A stretch of 64,000 nucleotides of DNA from Pseudobacteriovorax sp. (GTDB taxonomy: Bacteria; Bdellovibrionota_B; Oligoflexia; Oligoflexales; Oligoflexaceae). Below are positions 18,117 to 26,861 of this stretch, piece by piece; within the stretch, counting starts at the first letter, position 1, and every line of letters starts with the position of its first letter. Under the pieces are notes generated by a model. That model was given only the letters and a program-made list of their open reading frames with translations, was not told where the DNA came from and searched no databases. The stretch is from contig JABSRP010000015.1 in assembly GCA_013215145.1 (NCBI GenBank), positions 1-64,000 of the forward strand. Direction: 5' to 3'. Position numbers and translations under genes: made by a program.

Positions 18117-20060
18117 CTAGACGTCACCCGGAGGTCCTGGAGGTCCTTGTGGACCTGTTTCACCCCTTGGCCCTCTTGGACCCGGATCACCCTTGTCACC
18201 TTTGTCACCCTTATCACCTTTGTCGCCTTTAGGTCCTTGGGCACCCGTTTCGCCTTTCGGACCACGGACACCTTGTTCGCCTTGGTCACCTTGGTCGCCT
18301 TTTTCCCCTTGAAGGCCGCGTGCACCAGTCTCACCCTTGGCTCCTCGTAAACCTTGTTCGCCTTGGTCACCTTTTTCGCCTTGCGGCCCTCGCAGACCTT
18401 GTTCGCCTTGATCACCTTTGTCGCCTTTTTCCCCTTTCATTCCCTGGTCACCTTTGTCACCTTTATCGCCCTTCGGCCCTACTGGTCCCATGATGCCTCG
18501 TGGTCCCGCTTCGCCTCTTGGTCCTCTTACGTTGGCTTCGGTTCCGTCTTCACAGATAATGGTTGAGCCTTCGATGGTACAAGAGTAACCGCGATCACCC
18601 ATGTCGCCTTTCTCACCGCGTGGGCCTTTCACATCACCAACGGTTCCATCTTCACAGTAGATCTTTGAACCTTGGATGCTACAAGAGTAACCTCTTTCTC
18701 CTCGATCACCTTTATCACCCTTATATCCTTTATCACCCTTGTCGCCTTTTTCACCTTTGTGTCCCCGATGCCCGCGATCACCTTTTTCACCTTTGACATC
18801 GCTCTTGGTACCGTCTTCACAATAGACTACTGTACCTCTGATGGAACACGAGTAGCCACGATCGCCTTTATCACCCTTATATCCTTTATCGCCTTTGTGA
18901 CCCTTATCTCCTTTGTAACCCTTGTCCCCTTTGTCTCCTTTATCTCCCTTATCGCCCTTGTCTCCTTTATGACCTTTTGGACCGCGATCACCTTTATCAC
19001 CCTTGTCCCCTTTGTGTCCTTTAGGACCCATTCTTCCATGGTGGAACGGTGCATGAAATGGAACGACCTGATGATCGTGCTTTGATTTTATTTTAAAAGA
19101 TAGTGTATTAGCTGGCCGTTTCATAACGTCTAGAGGAATCTTTTCCTGCTTACCAAGGGTAATCGTAAACGAGCACATGTTGTCCATGACGACTGTATGA
19201 TGCTCTCCGCCCCAAAGTTTGTCTCCACTGTCACGATCTAAGATATAAATCTTTAAATCCTGTTTCATGTGACAGACTTTGTGCTCATGAGCGCAAGCAC
19301 AGTTAGTTTCAATAAATACGTATCCGGTACCATCGTAGTCATAGAACGGATCGTTATATCCATCACCCCAATCACCATTGTGATTGTCGTCACAATAATC
19401 ATCAGGACAATCCTGGTAGTCATCATCATGACCTTTATCATGGTCATCATCACGACAATCACCGCCTGGAGCGCAGTCTGTTGGCGGGCAGTCGTAACCA
19501 TCATCACAATTGTAGTCGTCGCAGCCATCACCGTAGCAAACGTCATCATCATGGTGTTTGCCCTGGACGGAAGCATCTTTCGTTTCCTTTGAACTATTGA
19601 TGGTCCAAGTTACTATGGCTTGCTGTAGCGCTAGTGCGTCTGACTCACAGCTATCAGACCAGCAGTAGTGTTTGTCGTTGGAGAGTACAGTGACTAATCG
19701 TGAATCGGAGGCGTTGTTGAAGTTAGCTAGGACTTGCCCCTCAAAACCAGCTGTCTGGGATGCCCAACTGGAAAATTTTTCAAGAGCCGTATCGGGGTCT
19801 TCATTTGTAAACGCAGGTTCTGTTGTATTGTGGCAGTCACCACATGCTTGCTGCAAAGATAGATAGAATCCATCCTTAAAGCTTTGGGCTTTCGACTCAT
19901 CATTGGCTACCTCTAAATCGCCACTTTCAGGTTGAAAAGCATTTGCTGGATCTACCGCTGCACGTTTGTCTACAATACTTGGATTTCCGTTACAGGCTGT
20001 CAGTATCCAAAAGCTGACAATAAGCGTCGGTATCCGGCGCCACCAGAGTGCGTCTAACAT
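18117..20060 (-). CDS. Collagen-like lipoprotein with N-terminal haem-binding motif
   Basis: A 647-aa lipoprotein (lipobox L-T-A-C, Cys23). Residues about 55-156 resemble small c-type cytochrome-like domains: C-G-D-C-H (Cys73, Cys76, His77) and a later H-Y-C-W-S-D-S-C. Residues 168-240 are an Asp/His/Cys-rich linker with many D-D and C-x-x-x-C runs. Residues 245-330 look like a compact domain. From about 345 to 647 the chain is Gly-X-Y collagen repeat, mainly G-D-K and G-P-x, interrupted by three near-identical modules (about 403-423, 458-478, 492-512), each Y-S-C-x-I-x-G-x-x-x-x-C-E-D-G-T. It probably projects from the outer membrane. The DNA is highly repetitive. Confidence 0.85.
   Translation of the reverse strand: MLDALWWRRIPTLIVSFWILTACNGNPSIVDKRAAVDPANAFQPESGDLEVANDESKAQSFKDGFYLSLQQACGDCHNTTEPAFTNEDPDTALEKFSSWASQTAGFEGQVLANFNNASDSRLVTVLSNDKHYCWSDSCESDALALQQAIVTWTINSSKETKDASVQGKHHDDDVCYGDGCDDYNCDDGYDCPPTDCAPGGDCRDDDHDKGHDDDYQDCPDDYCDDNHNGDWGDGYNDPFYDYDGTGYVFIETNCACAHEHKVCHMKQDLKIYILDRDSGDKLWGGEHHTVVMDNMCSFTITLGKQEKIPLDVMKRPANTLSFKIKSKHDHQVVPFHAPFHHGRMGPKGHKGDKGDKGDRGPKGHKGDKGDKGDKGDKGDKGYKGDKGHKGDKGYKGDKGDRGYSCSIRGTVVYCEDGTKSDVKGEKGDRGHRGHKGEKGDKGDKGYKGDKGDRGERGYSCSIQGSKIYCEDGTVGDVKGPRGEKGDMGDRGYSCTIEGSTIICEDGTEANVRGPRGEAGPRGIMGPVGPKGDKGDKGDQGMKGEKGDKGDQGEQGLRGPQGEKGDQGEQGLRGAKGETGARGLQGEKGDQGDQGEQGVRGPKGETGAQGPKGDKGDKGDKGDKGDPGPRGPRGETGPQGPPGPPGDV
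18120..19030. repeat. Collagen Gly-X-Y coding repeat tract
   Basis: About 900 bases of 9-nt-like repeats encode Gly-Asp-Lys and related triplets on the minus strand. On the plus strand the same DNA reads as repeated TCACCTTTG/TCGCCTTT units. Codons vary at third positions (ggt, ggc, gac, gat), which limits exact repetition. The tract is interrupted three times by the Cys-containing modules. Copy-number change by slippage or recombination is plausible. Confidence 0.85.
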
Positions 20061-20343
20061 AATTTTTGATCTCCCTCTAAAAATTTTTTAAGGGTTGCTA
20101 CCCTCAAACACAGAATCGGCTTTGACTTGGTGTTATTGAAAAAAAAAATAATTTCGCATTGCATTTCGATAGTTATCGCGTCTTTTTTTGCGAAAAAATG
20201 GGCTAGGACTGCAAAAAAAAGCGAACGAGAAAAAAAACTGATTAGTTTGCTTAACAGTGTCCAGAAAAAGGCTCTATTTTTTGCCTAGTCGAAAATTTTA
20301 TGGTTTTAAAAGCGAGTTTGCTCTTCTGATCAAATCTATCGTT

Positions 20344-21156
20344 TTAATTTTTTTTAAAAATTGACTTAGAATCTGTCGCAATTGGGATAAGATGAGTGGT
20401 CAAAGCGAAAACGGAGTCATGATCCCAATCATCTTCTGTGCAAAGGAGGTGGGATAGGGATTTTTGAATGTCTTCTTGTAGGCCTTCTATATTCTTAAAT
20501 TTAATTGTAAATAGATGCGAAAAGGCCCATCGTTCGGTTTCTTTCAAGCGATGAAGCGTGTCGTGTGCTTTGCCGAGCATAGCTTTATGAAACGTTAGGT
20601 TATCGGGCTTGAAATCGGGAAAGTATATAAAGTGGCGATCTTCATCAGTGTGCCAACTGCCTGGTTTCAGCATACCTACCGCTCTTAAGTCAGAAATGGC
20701 TCGCGTGACGGTATCCTCGTTTTGATTTAAAGACCGAGCGATATTTTCTAAGGATATATCTGGATTTAGATGAATGAGCATAAAAATAGCGAAGTGATAC
20801 CATTGATTTACCGGAGAGTTCACGTTCTCTAAGTGATGAAATCGTTTTCGAAAGGTAATTTCTGCAAGTTTCTTTTGGATTTCGACTCTTTTACTCTCGT
20901 CCCGCACAGTATCTTTCTGATGAAGTGCGAGAAAATACTCTTTCTCCAATTCATCAGTGAATAGGTGTTCGGCGACTTTTTTTGCCGTGGCCTGACTCAA
21001 ATGCCCTTTGCGATTCAGTGCGACCGATAGGGTTGAAGGGCCCACTCCCATGAAATTCGCTAAAGCTCTCATCGAGAAGGATGGATTTTTTTCTTTTTTT
21101 AATTCAAGAAAATCAAGAAGATAAGTCCGATATTCATGATATTCCAAAATCGACAT
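20344..21156 (-). CDS. TIGR02147-family putative regulator
   Basis: A 270-aa protein matching the TIGR02147 pattern common in Bdellovibrionota and Fibrobacterota: an N-terminal Y-R-x-Y-L-x-D segment, a helix-turn-helix-like block (S-F-S-M-R-A-L-A-N-F-M-G-V-G-P-S-T-L-S, about residues 26-44), and a second winged-helix-like region (L-E-N-I-A-R-S-L-N-Q-N-E-D-T-V-T-R-A, about 136-153). It lies directly upstream of, and in the same direction as, the collagen-like gene; both leaders share TTTTTAGAGGGA before the start. A role in controlling its neighbour is inference. Confidence 0.82.
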   Translation of the reverse strand: MSILEYHEYRTYLLDFLELKKEKNPSFSMRALANFMGVGPSTLSVALNRKGHLSQATAKKVAEHLFTDELEKEYFLALHQKDTVRDESKRVEIQKKLAEITFRKRFHHLENVNSPVNQWYHFAIFMLIHLNPDISLENIARSLNQNEDTVTRAISDLRAVGMLKPGSWHTDEDRHFIYFPDFKPDNLTFHKAMLGKAHDTLHRLKETERWAFSHLFTIKFKNIEGLQEDIQKSLSHLLCTEDDWDHDSVFALTTHLIPIATDSKSIFKKN

Positions 21157-21282
21157 GGATCCCTCTAAAAAGTTTCAATCATAAGACACAGAGGGACCGA
21201 GATTATTTCATTTTAGAGGAACTTTTTTCGACGATGTTTTCGCCATAGCTCCCTAAAAAAGCTAGTCGTATTGGGTAGTGGG

Positions 21283-22212
21283 TCAGAGCTTTTTTCTATC
21301 TTTACAACAGCGAAATCCTAAGTGGTAATTATGGTGACTTTTCACATGCATCACTCGCGTTCCGTGCCAGTAGGGAGCGCGCCAGCGACACCAGTCTTGG
21401 TGAGCTTTGTATTTGTCAAAAATAAACCAACTCCCCTTCATTTCAGTATGTCCCAGAACCCCACTTTCGTGACTGGCACTTTCTTGAGGTGTCGTTGGCA
21501 AATTCATATGCTCGGCTGCGTTGCCGTGTTGATCGTATACCTCGAGCTTGCTCTTACATTCGGGAAAAAAGCCTGCTGGATAGGTATTGGAACCGCATTC
21601 CTTCCAATTGCCGCCGTTGCATTTATTGTGTTTAAAGCTATTTGCCGCGCAAATCCCTTTCTTTCGATTGGGGCCGTAAGCCCAGTTTTTTTTATGTTTA
21701 CGGTTGTGTTCGAGTCGCCTTGCCTTGATGGTTACATTGATAGTGGCTTTTTTTAGTTCGTAATTGTAGTCCGGTGGTAACAGCGCACCGTCACAGCCTC
21801 CCTCCCATTCGTGAGCATCGCACATGCGTTTGCCTTCAGCTTGGCAAATTTTATGAGCCTCGTCAGCTCTAACCCAAACCACAGGATATTCACAGGGTAG
21901 GTTTGGGTATTCAAACTGATCAATACATGCCTTGGCATCACTGGCTTTCTCTCGACTGGGGTCGTAAAGAGGGGCCATATACCTAGCGCCACATATTGCT
22001 TCAAAGTCTTTATTTTCGTAGGTGATACCTGCCGATTTGAGTTTTTCTTGACATTGCTTTTTGGTGGCAGCATGTTTCGTGACTTTCGGGTTACCTTGTC
22101 CGATATGGGGTGATGCACTTACGCTTTTCACCGTCTTCATAAAGTCTTTTGCCAATAGACTTGGGTTTGGGCTTAACAAAAATATAACGGAGCCAACCAA
22201 TAACCTTTTCAT
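21283..22212 (-). CDS. Secreted FGE-sulfatase/SUMF1-fold protein
   Basis: A 309-aa exported protein (signal peptide about residues 1-22). The core resembles the formylglycine-generating-enzyme fold: a cluster near C-I-D-Q-F-E-Y-P-N, then the A-x-x-I-C-Q-A-E-G-K-R-M-C-D-A-H-E-W-E segment typical of the family, then N-A-A-E-H, and a C-terminal G-F-R-C-C. About a dozen cysteines suggest disulfides. Many such proteins are not true FGE enzymes, and no sulfatase is nearby. ATG 22212 follows AAAGGA. Confidence 0.75.
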   Translation of the reverse strand: MKRLLVGSVIFLLSPNPSLLAKDFMKTVKSVSASPHIGQGNPKVTKHAATKKQCQEKLKSAGITYENKDFEAICGARYMAPLYDPSREKASDAKACIDQFEYPNLPCEYPVVWVRADEAHKICQAEGKRMCDAHEWEGGCDGALLPPDYNYELKKATINVTIKARRLEHNRKHKKNWAYGPNRKKGICAANSFKHNKCNGGNWKECGSNTYPAGFFPECKSKLEVYDQHGNAAEHMNLPTTPQESASHESGVLGHTEMKGSWFIFDKYKAHQDWCRWRAPYWHGTRVMHVKSHHNYHLGFRCCKDRKKL

Positions 22213-22584
22213 GAGAATCCTTTCCGATGTCATAGCCTTTGGCTATCTCACAACCCATCGAGTGTTTTTGCCTTTGACCGGATCCCATGCTGGCCTTACA
22301 CCGTCGGCTCAAAAGCGATCTCTTAGGTCACGCCCTTGGCCAGAGTCAAGGTTGAGTGACAGCGATCTTCAAGCTTTTGGTGCTATTGACGCAGACTAGG
22401 GTGCCGCCTTCTCCTGATATGCTTTGATAAGCAATTATAGCTTAGCTAATTGAGGAAAGAAAACATTGCGAATTCAATCTTTACAGACGAGCCTGACGAT
22501 GAAAGAATTGAGGCAAATTTTACGTCTTATAGTTAACTAATAAATGTTTAGGTGTGATCACTCGAACTATTAGAGGATTTTTGC
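22213..22584. other. Intergenic region without a gene
   Basis: The 372 bases between the FGE-fold gene and the degenerate ABC gene contain no convincing reading frame. An imperfect palindrome (CAATTATAGCTTAGCTAATTG, read as CAATTA...TAATTG) lies near 22433-22453. Divergent promoters are expected here, but none is clear. Confidence 0.4.
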
Positions 22585-23259
22585 ATGAGTTTGATGGCTC
22601 TACGTGATATTACTATGACTGATCTGGCGCGAAGAGTTCCTGTTATCGTGAATAGTAGCTTAACTGTGGGTGAGCAGCAGATCATTCATATCGCTTGCGA
22701 GGATTTTGAAGAACGATCCTGTCTCACAAGCCTGCTCCTCGGAGCCATCCCCTCCCATTATACGGTAGCTGGTAGTGTTACGATTCAAGGTGAGACTGTG
22801 GCTCCCTGCCCCGAAACTCATACATGGGGAGCTCTCAAAACCGGCTTCGTCGCCTTGCGCAAATCACAGTTACGTCTGACCCAAACTGTTGCTGCACAAT
22901 TTTCTGCCTGCTTGGATAAGCAATCTGGAATTGTCTCTCAAGAGCTGTTTCTGAGGCTGTTAGATTGCTTTCAACTTGATGAAGCCTGCCTAGAATCCTA
23001 TCCTCATCAATTGGGGCCTGAAATCAAAGGCAAAATTCAGGTTTTATCCGAAATGATCAAGCGTCCTCAACTTTTGATCGTCGATGGTTTGGAGGTATTG
23101 TCGCCTTTTTATCGCCAGCCGTTGGTTGAACAAACCGTTCATGCTGCCCATCTCCTAGGCATGAGTATTGTGTTTTGGCATAATGATGCGAAGCCTCTGA
23201 TGGCTGCGCCTGTTTCTTACGCACTAGCCAAAGGTCGGCTCATGTCGCTGACCCATTAG
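22585..23259 (+). CDS. Degenerate DppD/OppD-like ABC ATPase domain
   Basis: A 224-aa protein whose layout follows peptide-transporter ATPases: a Walker A position near residue 38, the A-G-S-V-T-I-Q-G beta-strand block near 62-69, the Y-P-H-Q-L preceding the signature near 137-141, and R-P-Q-L-L-I-V-D at the Walker B strand. However, the P-loop Gly-Lys-Ser/Thr is absent (E-D-F-E-E-R-S-C instead), the signature reads L-G-P-E-I, and the catalytic Glu after Walker B is Gly. The frame is intact, so it is not an obvious pseudogene. No permease is adjacent. It may have a structural or regulatory role. Sequence-level resemblance is by eye. Confidence 0.6.
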   Translation: MSLMALRDITMTDLARRVPVIVNSSLTVGEQQIIHIACEDFEERSCLTSLLLGAIPSHYTVAGSVTIQGETVAPCPETHTWGALKTGFVALRKSQLRLTQTVAAQFSACLDKQSGIVSQELFLRLLDCFQLDEACLESYPHQLGPEIKGKIQVLSEMIKRPQLLIVDGLEVLSPFYRQPLVEQTVHAAHLLGMSIVFWHNDAKPLMAAPVSYALAKGRLMSLTH

Positions 23260-24005
23260 GCTATGCCTAGTAAGATCTCTGTATTTTTGCGCGATTGTTC
23301 GAGGATTGTGGATGCGTCCCTACTGAGAATTGTGCCCAAGCACTCGGCCACAGAAAGGATCGCCGAAGGATTACTTTGTCCGTTGGTGGATCTTTGGGGG
23401 CTGTCAGATTCGATGCAAAACTGAGTTAAGCTGAGACGGGAGGCGGCAGACTGCAGCTTTTTACTATTCAGAATATTGGGACCTATACCAATTTTTAGTC
23501 CCAGCTTTAGATACTCTTCCATAAGCTCTGGGCTGCCGGTAAAGCCATGGACAATACCGCCACAGGGAATAGTCATGTCGCGGAGTATGTTGATCGCTGG
23601 TTGGTGGGCTTTCACAATGTGAAGCACGAGAGGTTTTCGATTTTCATGAGCAATGTCTAGCTGTCGCTTGAATGCTTCCGTTTGGAGCTGCTTTTTTTCT
23701 TTTAGCTGGTCTGTAGCGAAATCTAATCCCAACTCGCCGCAAGCATCGGCTTTGGCGATGTCATCGTTAAGTCTTTCTAACTCTGACTTATAAGTGCTCT
23801 CCTGAATGTACCAGGGATGCAAACCAAAGCTAGTATACACCGTGAATTCAGTTGCTAGCTGTTCCTTAATACGACTTTGTTTTTCCCAGTCAGAGCTGTC
23901 TGTGCCGCCGAAAAAGAAGGCTTGGATGTTGTGTGATCGACAAGCCTCGACGCAGGCTTCGAGATCGTCCATAAGGGACAGGTGGCAATGACTGTCTAGG
24001 TACAA
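23256..24005 (-). CDS. tatD: TatD-family metal-dependent hydrolase
   Basis: A 249-aa TIM-barrel hydrolase/DNase. It opens with D-S-H-C-H-L, the metal-binding H-x-H; further marks are G-E-L-G-L-D-F near residue 84, L-H-I-V-K-A-H-Q, H-G-F-T-G-S, and the late E-S-D-S-P. The frame runs upstream to 24107, but TTG 24005, with AAGGGA six bases before it, gives the family N-terminus and overlaps tcdA by only 10 nt. Likely acts on 3' ends of DNA; individual family members vary. Confidence 0.85.
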   Translation of the reverse strand: MYLDSHCHLSLMDDLEACVEACRSHNIQAFFFGGTDSSDWEKQSRIKEQLATEFTVYTSFGLHPWYIQESTYKSELERLNDDIAKADACGELGLDFATDQLKEKKQLQTEAFKRQLDIAHENRKPLVLHIVKAHQPAINILRDMTIPCGGIVHGFTGSPELMEEYLKLGLKIGIGPNILNSKKLQSAASRLSLTQFCIESDSPQRSTNGQSNPSAILSVAECLGTILSRDASTILEQSRKNTEILLGIA

Positions 24006-24784
24006 AGTGAGTCCCTTCTCTTTAATATCGATTCCACGGCCAACTGACTTGCAGTAAAGCCGTATGTACCAGTGACAAAACTTGCTGTTCCTAAGCCTGT
24101 CTGGCAATCCATGCTACCACGTTTTTGGCGATAAGGGTCCTGGCTTACGGAGCCATCTTCACTTGCGTAGAACATTCTTTCCCTGCTGTAGACTGCGGTG
24201 ACGCCGAAGTCACCCGTTCGAGGAAAGTCGTAAACTTGCCTTAAATTTTTGCGTAAATTGCGTAGCAATGGATCGGCAATGGTCTGACTCAAGTCGCTCA
24301 CTTCGATCTGAGTTGGGTCTCTCCTGCCGCCGGCACCACCTACAGTTATGATCGGTTGATGACGAAGCCTACATTGACTGAGAAGATATGCCTTGCTGTG
24401 TAAACTGTCGATGGCATCGATGATCATATCAGGCTTTAGACTTAGAATATCGTCCGGTGTGTTCTTGGTGTAGAAATCGTCTACCACCTCAACTTGAGAT
24501 TCTGGGTTTATCGCCTTTAGTCTTTGGCCCATGACCTTGGTTTTCGGCTGACCGATACTCTCCACAAGGGTATGAATTTGGCGATTTGTATTGGACTCGC
24601 AAATATCATCCAAATCGACTAGTATTATAGTGCCGACTCCAGACCGTGCAAGCGCTTCGGCTGACCAAGAGCCGACGCCACCTATGCCAATCACCATTAC
24701 CTTTGAGCGCGCTAATTGCTCTATGGAACCATCACCATAGAGTCTATCTAGTCCTGAAAATTTGCCTGTGAAGCTACCCGTCAT
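23996..24784 (-). CDS. tcdA: tRNA threonylcarbamoyladenosine dehydratase
   Basis: A 262-aa E1-like enzyme that cyclises t6A37 of tRNA to ct6A using ATP. Visible are the nucleotide-binding G-I-G-G-V-G-S near residues 32-38, the N-x-N-R-Q segment near 62-66, D-A-I-D-S, and the G-G-A-G-G-R-R-D-P-T-Q-I segment typical of TcdA/CsdL rather than MoeB or ThiF. No C-terminal rhodanese domain is present. ATG 24784 follows GGGAGGAA; the upstream frame to 24841 lacks a ribosome-binding site. It overlaps tatD. Confidence 0.88.
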   Translation of the reverse strand: MTGSFTGKFSGLDRLYGDGSIEQLARSKVMVIGIGGVGSWSAEALARSGVGTIILVDLDDICESNTNRQIHTLVESIGQPKTKVMGQRLKAINPESQVEVVDDFYTKNTPDDILSLKPDMIIDAIDSLHSKAYLLSQCRLRHQPIITVGGAGGRRDPTQIEVSDLSQTIADPLLRNLRKNLRQVYDFPRTGDFGVTAVYSRERMFYASEDGSVSQDPYRQKRGSMDCQTGLGTASFVTGTYGFTASQLAVESILKRRDSLCT

Positions 24785-24866
24785 GATAGAAATTCCTCCC
24801 AATTCGACGGGGTAAAATACCATCTTAGGCGAGGGTTTCAAGGTTTGATTCTAAAAGCTCTGTGGT

Positions 24867-25436
24867 TCAGTACCCGCCTTGATAAGGCTCTGTTTTATCA
24901 GCAGTAATTTTATAGCCAGCCTTTCCCCAAGGTGTGTCAGTTTTAGTTATCGATATCACACCTAGGACCCAGACTGGACCGTTCTCTCGTAGAGGAGCGT
25001 TTCCCTCCTTCATGGTCACATGAATCATCTGATTAGCCGGCGGAGGGGGGGTATGAAGGCAAGCGCCATAAGTGGGCACGAGTATGAACTCTTTACTGAC
25101 CTGCTGATTGAGGTCGAGAGGGACCACGAACCCAGGTATACGTCTCTTGATGCCCATGGCGTCCTTGATGTCTGGCGTTGGCTTTCCTGTTTGAAGATCT
25201 AGCCCTTGGAGAGTCTCCCAGCGAACGACATCTTTAAAGGTGCCTTTTTCGACTTTCTTACCAGTTTTTTGAGGAGTGGCACCGCGATAGGGCGGATGGT
25301 GTGCCGCGCTATTTCCCCTTTGGGCCTGAGTTTGAGTCTGAGAATTCTGATTGTTTTGTTTCTCTACCTCAGATTTTTTTTTGAAACAGCCCGAAAACAG
25401 GCCTATGAAAAGGCCTAAGCATAAAATATATCGCAT
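24867..25436 (-). CDS. DUF3299 lipoprotein
   Basis: A 189-aa lipoprotein (lipobox F-S-G-C, Cys17) with a Gln/Asn-rich linker to about residue 65. The DUF3299 core follows: an I-P-G-F-V-V-P-L segment near 94-101 and V-P-T-Y-G-A-C-L-H-T-P-P-P-P-A-N-Q near 116-132. In several proteobacteria DUF3299 genes sit beside a MacB-like ABC pair in zinc-related operons, and the same arrangement is present here. Its own function is not defined. It starts eight bases after the permease stop. Confidence 0.82.
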   Translation of the reverse strand: MRYILCLGLFIGLFSGCFKKKSEVEKQNNQNSQTQTQAQRGNSAAHHPPYRGATPQKTGKKVEKGTFKDVVRWETLQGLDLQTGKPTPDIKDAMGIKRRIPGFVVPLDLNQQVSKEFILVPTYGACLHTPPPPANQMIHVTMKEGNAPLRENGPVWVLGVISITKTDTPWGKAGYKITADKTEPYQGGY

Positions 25437-25444
25437 AATCTTTC

Positions 25445-26860
25445 CTAAATCTTGATGGTCAGCCCATCTTGTAGAGTCTGTCGGTAGGCTCTCATTGCCG
25501 GTATGGCTCCTAATAACAGTCCGAGGCAGACCGTTAGTCCAACGATGGCCAAATCTGTTATTGATACGCCCAAGCTTAAATAAACCGAAAAGTTTTCCCT
25601 TAAGTAGTCGGCGACCAATATGCTGACGCCATTGGACAGCAGTAGGCCAGTCACTGCGCCCATCAGACTCAAGATTCCTGCCTCGCTTATCAGTAGTGTG
25701 AATATGTAAAGGGGTGAAGCACCAATCGATCGAAAGATGGCGATTTCGCGTTTTCTCTCATTTAGGCTGTTATAAAGGGTGATGAGCATTCCCAGTAATC
25801 CTATAACAATAACAAGGACGCTTATACCGGTGAGAGTAGATTCGACATAGCTTAGACCCTTCCATAAATCGGAGAGAATAATACCTGGAATCCCCGCAGA
25901 GAGTGGTTCGTCTTCAAAATCGTTTATCTCTCTTTGCAATGGCAAAGCACCGACCCGGCTTTTGGTTTTGAGTAAGAATGCGGCTAATTCAGGCTTTTCC
26001 ATGTCCTCGTGAGCAGAATGGTCGTCATGTTCATGTCCTTCATGATCGTGTCCCTCGTGCTCATCACCGTGGTCGTGCCCCTCATGATCGTGTCCCTCGT
26101 GCTCATCGCCGTGGTCTTGCCCTTCTTGTTCGTGTCCCTCGTGTTCATCGCCATGGTCATGTCCTTCGTGATCGTGTTCGTTTTCTGAAGCGTCAGCGTG
26201 CCCCCCGTGATCGTGATCGTGGTCATCATCGGCGTGCAACGCGGTCATACTTTCCAAACTAATAAACAGAGACTTATCCAGAGGCGTCCCTGTCGGCGCC
26301 ATCATACCAGATACGGAAAATGGCTTGTCGTCATGATAGTGAAAGGAAACACCACCGCCAGTGCCATGGGCGATAATAATTTCATCTCCTACTTTGTAGC
26401 CTAGGGTTTTAGCCACTGTTGACCCAAGGACTACCTTTTGAGTCGATAAGTCAAAGCTGCCAGATTTCATAGTCAAGGATTGCTGGCGACCGAACTTATA
26501 GTGCTCAAAAAGGTTATTGTCTGTGCCGATGACTCGGAAAGATTTATGGGAATCTCCCATGGCCAATGGGATCGTCCAATCGATATCTTTTCCATTAGCA
26601 AAGGTCTGGTAGCTTTCCCAGCTTATATTTTCCGTGGGGGATCCCATATGGAAAATCGTATAGAGTAGTAGGTTTAAAGGACTGCCTTTAGCACCAACGA
26701 TAAGATCAGTTGAGGCAATCGTTTGGGTGAAACCCTCCTTCGTCCCTTTTCTCATATTCTCGACTGCCAGTAGCAGAGAGACACTAAGTCCTATGGACAA
26801 GACTGTAAGTAAGGCTGTAAACCATCGATTCATCAGTGATTTGTATATGATTTTAAACAT
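25445..26860 (-). CDS. MacB/FtsX-type ABC permease with His/Asp-rich loop
   Basis: A 471-aa permease. One N-terminal helix (about residues 13-33) precedes a large periplasmic MacB-PCD-like domain; three helices lie in the C-terminal FtsX region (about 340-460). The periplasmic part contains a remarkable insertion at about 209-284 made of repeated D-H-x-H and H-E-G-H-D units, a likely metal-binding or metal-sensing loop. ATG 26860 is one base from the ATPase stop. With the ATPase and DUF3299 lipoprotein it may form a zinc-linked lipoprotein or metallo-trafficking system, comparable in outline to the Zur-regulated zrg cluster of vibrios. That link is inference. Confidence 0.85.
   Translation of the reverse strand: MFKIIYKSLMNRWFTALLTVLSIGLSVSLLLAVENMRKGTKEGFTQTIASTDLIVGAKGSPLNLLLYTIFHMGSPTENISWESYQTFANGKDIDWTIPLAMGDSHKSFRVIGTDNNLFEHYKFGRQQSLTMKSGSFDLSTQKVVLGSTVAKTLGYKVGDEIIIAHGTGGGVSFHYHDDKPFSVSGMMAPTGTPLDKSLFISLESMTALHADDDHDHDHGGHADASENEHDHEGHDHGDEHEGHEQEGQDHGDEHEGHDHEGHDHGDEHEGHDHEGHEHDDHSAHEDMEKPELAAFLLKTKSRVGALPLQREINDFEDEPLSAGIPGIILSDLWKGLSYVESTLTGISVLVIVIGLLGMLITLYNSLNERKREIAIFRSIGASPLYIFTLLISEAGILSLMGAVTGLLLSNGVSILVADYLRENFSVYLSLGVSITDLAIVGLTVCLGLLLGAIPAMRAYRQTLQDGLTIKI
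26015..26235. repeat. His/Asp-rich loop coding repeat
   Basis: Within the permease gene, about 220 bases consist of repeated units encoding D-H-G-D-E-H-E-G-H-type segments on the minus strand. At least three near-copies of a roughly 14-residue unit are visible, with synonymous differences. Confidence 0.75.
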
Positions 26861-26861
26861 G

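Noticed and set aside
18147-19592. Several plus-strand reading frames opposite the collagen-like gene
   Set aside because: They are shadows of the repetitive Gly-X-Y codons; composition is low-complexity Thr/Phe/Leu/Val, with no ribosome-binding sites.
25978-26262. Plus-strand and other-frame frames in the His-rich permease
   Set aside because: They arise from the GAT/CAT-rich repeat and have no independent start signal.
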